Of a stretch of DNA of 32,587 nt, positions 29,468 through 32,587 are shown one piece after another. Source of the DNA: CBDUVZ01 sp965370805. GTDB taxonomy: Bacteria; Hydrothermota; Tepidihabitantia; Tepidihabitantales; Tepidihabitantaceae. The notes below the pieces were generated by a model that worked only from the letters and a program-made list of their open reading frames with translations, was not told the origin of the DNA and did no database searches. Where the stretch lies: NCBI GenBank assembly GCA_965370805.1, contig CBDUVZ010000016.1, positions 1-32,587 of the forward strand, read 5' to 3'. Position 1 is the first letter of the stretch. Every line of letters starts with the position of its first letter. The translations under genes were made by a program, and so were the position numbers.

Positions 29468-30903
29468 ATGAGATGTACAGCGGCCGTCAAGCAGCAGATG
29501 CGAGAACCGCGCGGGGCTTGGCTACCTGTCGTGGTGGTCATCTGCATGTTCTCGTTCGCGGTTGCAGCTGAGCCTGCGTACCAGGTGGACCCTGAGGTGA
29601 CGGCAGCAGTCCTCACTGAGGACTGGGACCGGGCTGCCGAGCTCCTGGGTGATGTGGATACACTTACAGCATCACCTGTGCTTCGATTGCTCAAAGGCCA
29701 CACGTGTCTGGCACTGAATGAGAACAACATGAGCATCTGCCTGTTTCTGGACGTGCATACAGGGGACAGCAGTGAGGTCGTGGAGAATCTCACTTCCTGG
29801 CGGGCCTGGGCCGGCAGTTTCGTCGCCCAGAACCCCAGCAGTCCAATAGCGCATTACTTCGCTGGTGACGCAAAGGCCCGGCAGCACAAGTGGGATGAGG
29901 CGATGGGCTTCTTCAATCGTGGGCTGGAACTCAAGCCCGGGGATGCGCTGTTGCTCAGCGCCCGCGGCGCGGCCTATGCGAACCAGGGAAAGACTGCTGC
30001 CGCGCGTGTTGATTTCGATGCGGCGACACGGGGAAGTCCCCCGCTGGCCGACGCGTACGCCAACATCGGCGCACTGCGGATGCAGCAGAAGAACGGGGCC
30101 TCCGGCGCAATGGCAGCCTTCACTTCGGCCTTGGATCTTTCTCCCGAGTTTGCTTTGGCGCTATATGGAAGGGGCTGTGTCAGTCTTGTGCTGGACAGCA
30201 TTGACAAGGCCAAGCGCGATATGGACGCCGCGGCTTCGAAGACTCTGTGTGCTGCTGGGCGCGCGCTGCTTGACGCTAACAAGCTGAGGGTTGTGGCGCA
30301 CGTCTATGGATTGAAGCCGGAGGAAGTTGCGAGCGCACTGGCGGACACATCCCGCGACGCAGGGACTGTCTTCGACGCCAAGGTGGGAAGGGTCGACGAC
30401 CTGTTCGACAACTACCTCGGCCGCCAGACCCAAGGGAACTTCAACGCACTTGCGGGGGTGTTCGGACGTCTCCCGAAGTTTGAACAAGAGAAGTTCTTTA
30501 ACGAGAGAATGAAGCCTGTGATGGCCTCCATGCCCGATTTCCAGAAGCACAACGATGAAGTCCGCAGCTGGAACAAGCCAGGCGGCGTCGCCAGTTGGGT
30601 CGCCGATATCCTGAAGCTCGGTCCTCTCGGTAGCCCGTTCGTACCCCCCCCGGGCAGGTCGCCTTGGCTGCAGGTGGCATCGCGGGCGGGAAGATGTCGG
30701 GTTGGAGCGGCGAATTCGTCAAGACATCCAATGTGTTCGATGACCTAACCGGCAGGTCCTCGATGCCCAAGATGCCAACCGGTGGCGTCGATGCCAGTTG
30801 GGCCAAGGCCAATTGGGATGACGGTGATTGGCCGTTCCTACCCTACTATGGGCTAATGTACGTGATGGACACTGGTGGGTTGCCCGCGCAGACAAAGGAG
30901 TAA
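29468..30903 (+). CDS. Exported TPR-repeat protein, frameshifted at a C8 run
   Basis: A signal-peptide-bearing protein (MRCTAAVKQQMREPRGAW..VVVVICMFSFAVAAEP) has TPR-like helical repeats at about 110-250 (AHYFAGDAKARQHKWDEAMGFFNRGLELKPGDALLL, ADAYANIGALRM, ALALYGRGCVSLVLDSIDKAKRDM). The ATG at 29468 has GAAGGGAG upstream; an in-frame start at 29432 has none and spoils the signal peptide. The frame is lost at eight C (30644-30651) and would otherwise end at 30748 with an unrelated tail. One extra C (or two fewer) joins it to GQVALAAGGIAGGKMSGWSG...LPAQTKE and a TAA at 30901-30903, 2 nt before the next gene. It is part of the channel operon by position, 52 nt after gene three. The function is unknown. 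Confidence 0.8.
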
Positions 30904-30905
30904 GC

Positions 30906-32587
30906 ATGGATGGTTTTGTGCGCGGCGCTCGTCTGCGGGCGTTGGTTTTGCTGCTTGCTCTGTCGGCATCCCAGTCGCTGGCGGGGTCATTCGTCGCATT
31001 CTCGCTCGGCGAGGCCGAGGGTCGGCTTAGGGCGAGCGGGCGCGGCGACCGACAGGTCCTGTCCGTCGGCGGCATCACCCGACCGGCGGGTGTGGTATTC
31101 GACCGCGAAACGAAAGACATCATTCTGGTCGGGCAGGTCAACCCCGACGAGAAGCCGGTCTCACTGGACGACTTCGTAGTTGCCCTGAAGGCGGTCTTTG
31201 TTCACAATGCGTGGCCGCTCGTCAGTATCGACAAGACTGCCGACACTAAGAGCACTGGACAACAGTCAGTCCGTTTTGGGGGCGGCATTGAGAACACCGC
31301 GTTCGGGAAGCAATTGCTGGAAGCGGATGTTGTCCTGAAACAGCTTGGCCTCGGGCGTAAGAGCGCGAACGTATGGGGCGTTGAGTCGTACTTCGATATG
31401 TTCCGGCGGCGCTGGGAGCAGACCGGCGAGCGCAGCCAGGTCAGCAGCCGGTTCTGGTTTACTGCCGGAGAGCCCGTGTGCGCGTCGCGGACCGGCGTGG
31501 CGATTATCAAGAAGTCCGGGGTTCAAGTCGAGACCGAGGTGCTTGCAGCCTTGGTGGACGGGAAGCCCGCAGCAAACCTGAAGGGAGTGGAAGACGAGGT
31601 TGGCGACCGGTTCGCGTCGGCCATGACAGGCAGTTACGATGACCTGTGTCAGTATTACCCGGAGTTGGCAAGAGTCAACGTGCTGTTCAACGTCGTGGGT
31701 CTGGCTGCAGGCATCAAGCGGCTGAGCCAGATGGACCCTTCCGTTGACGCGAACCTGGCATATTGGCTTCGTTCCTGTAGCGTTCCGCGGGTCCAGACGC
31801 TTGCCGACTACCCGCTAGTGGCAAGGGATACGACCCTCGAACTCTCAGGGCAACGGTGGCAGATGTCGGTTGACGGCGGCGTTGAACTCCGAGGCCTAGT
31901 TCTGGATTTGATGGACGGCTCCGAGGATGCGTTTCGCGAGATTGTCCTGCGGACAAGGCCTGCGGGCAAGGCGCTGACATGGCCGGTTCCTCTCGAGGGA
32001 TGGAACGTCCCGGGCTATGCCGATAGTCCGGCATCGGCGGGCAGCGCTACGGATTTGGGCGTTGGTTCGGCACGAAACCAACCGAGTTGCTCCATTACGA
32101 GAGACGTATTCCCGGTCGGCTCGACCCCGACGGTCGACGCGTTCGCGACCAGCTACGCCTCCCCGCAGCTCAAACTGGACCTCCCTCAGTTCCGAGAGCA
32201 GCCCAAACTGGCTGCGCAGGCCTATGCACCCGACATCGGTGGCGTGATGATGCGTGGAGCCGCCAAGGTGCCGGGCGGAGAGGCGAAGGTTGACCTGGCG
32301 GCTGGCGACTTCTCGCTGATTGTCGAGGGCGAGAACGCGAAGCTTGACCCGGCCGCGTTCCGGCAGTTCGTTACGGCCTTGTGGGCGGTGTACTTCACGC
32401 GACAGGACCCGGGTATATCAATAGACCCGATTGCTCCGGGACTCATTGACAAGCATCGCGTCCGCTACATCGGCAATGTTGTGAACACTGATCTTGGTCG
32501 AGTCATGCGCGAGGCTGACTACGTAATGAAGAAGGCTCTTCGCGCTTTTGTGTGGGTGATCTTGGCGGATTTGGCTGCTCATAGACG
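30906..32587 (+). CDS. Exported DUF1598-like protein, cut off by the window end
   Basis: An uninterrupted frame of 560 codons runs from the ATG at 30906 (AAAGGAG upstream) past the window end. A signal peptide (about 1-27, LRALVLLLALSASQSLAG) is followed by LSVGGITRPAGVVFDRETKDIILVGQ and VSLDDFVVALKAVF. Later come RFWFTAGEP, GVQVETEVLAALVDGK, FASAMTGSYDDLCQYYPELARV, and WAVYFTRQDPGIS...APGLIDKHRVRYIGNVVNTDLGRVMREADYVMKK. This resembles DUF1598 proteins described from Planctomycetes (family memory, not a search). The start is 2 nt after the TPR frame's stop, so it belongs to the same operon. The C-terminus is unseen. Confidence 0.8.
   Translation, partial: MDGFVRGARLRALVLLLALSASQSLAGSFVAFSLGEAEGRLRASGRGDRQVLSVGGITRPAGVVFDRETKDIILVGQVNPDEKPVSLDDFVVALKAVFVHNAWPLVSIDKTADTKSTGQQSVRFGGGIENTAFGKQLLEADVVLKQLGLGRKSANVWGVESYFDMFRRRWEQTGERSQVSSRFWFTAGEPVCASRTGVAIIKKSGVQVETEVLAALVDGKPAANLKGVEDEVGDRFASAMTGSYDDLCQYYPELARVNVLFNVVGLAAGIKRLSQMDPSVDANLAYWLRSCSVPRVQTLADYPLVARDTTLELSGQRWQMSVDGGVELRGLVLDLMDGSEDAFREIVLRTRPAGKALTWPVPLEGWNVPGYADSPASAGSATDLGVGSARNQPSCSITRDVFPVGSTPTVDAFATSYASPQLKLDLPQFREQPKLAAQAYAPDIGGVMMRGAAKVPGGEAKVDLAAGDFSLIVEGENAKLDPAAFRQFVTALWAVYFTRQDPGISIDPIAPGLIDKHRVRYIGNVVNTDLGRVMREADYVMKKALRAFVWVILADLAAHR

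Noticed and set aside
30664..30903. Separate 79-residue gene
   Set aside because: It continues the TPR protein in a shifted frame across the C8 run and has no ribosome site of its own.

Overview
The window is a GC-rich chromosomal stretch from a Gram-negative-type bacterium. It carries Sec-type signal peptides, a giant surface-type protein with a C-terminal sorting-like domain, and outer-membrane-like products. The mix of housekeeping genes, a CARDB/propeller protein ending in a T9SS/FlgD-like domain, short 'accaaggtcaccaag / cacggatggacac' intergenic repeats and Planctomycetes-type domain families suggests an uncultured candidate phylum (WOR-3/Stahlbacteria-like or another FCB/PVC-neighbour lineage). 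The taxonomy is inference, not proof.

Layout. 1-2.3 kb: the 3' part of obg (with an in-frame TAG near the window edge), dprA overlapping it, and convergent nadC. 2.35-4.43 kb: a soluble two-PAS histidine kinase and a response regulator translated by 1-nt overlap, probably one operon with nadC on the minus strand. 4.6-10.4 kb: a 1937-residue secreted protein (propeller, 11 CARDB-like modules, kelch-like six-blade region, sorting-like C-terminus) with a perfect 624-bp internal duplication, followed by a dolichol-phosphate-mannose-synthase-like GT2. 11.1-14.1 kb: an opine-dehydrogenase plus ATP-grasp ligase cassette flanked by ~94-bp direct repeats that include the 3' end of the GT2 gene. 14.1-18.4 kb: a membrane protein, a small exported protein bracketed by two unusual phase-locked degenerate arrays (6-bp and 12-bp periods), and a hicBA toxin-antitoxin pair. 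18.5-23.7 kb: an S41 protease, an ICMT-like methyltransferase and an S9 prolyl-oligopeptidase-type peptidase. 23.8-24.9 kb: an orphan PKD fragment and an mntA-hepT toxin-antitoxin module flanked by 35-bp direct repeats.

25.1-32.6 kb is the strongest candidate for an undescribed system. A MotA/TolQ/ExbB-like channel gene overlaps a gene for a single-TM coiled-coil protein, which overlaps a second TM/coiled-coil gene. These are followed by an exported TPR protein and an exported DUF1598-like protein that runs off the window. The two coiled-coil proteins appear to share a C-terminal domain. The third gene is split by a 1300-bp ISL3-family element with an exact 8-bp target duplication, and removing the element restores a 308-residue frame. 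The TPR gene is frameshifted at a run of eight C.

Regulation: the promoters readable by eye are strikingly uniform (TTGACA-like, almost always a 16-bp spacer, TA-rich -10). Three of them place the start codon exactly 6 nt after the -10 box, which predicts leaderless mRNAs.
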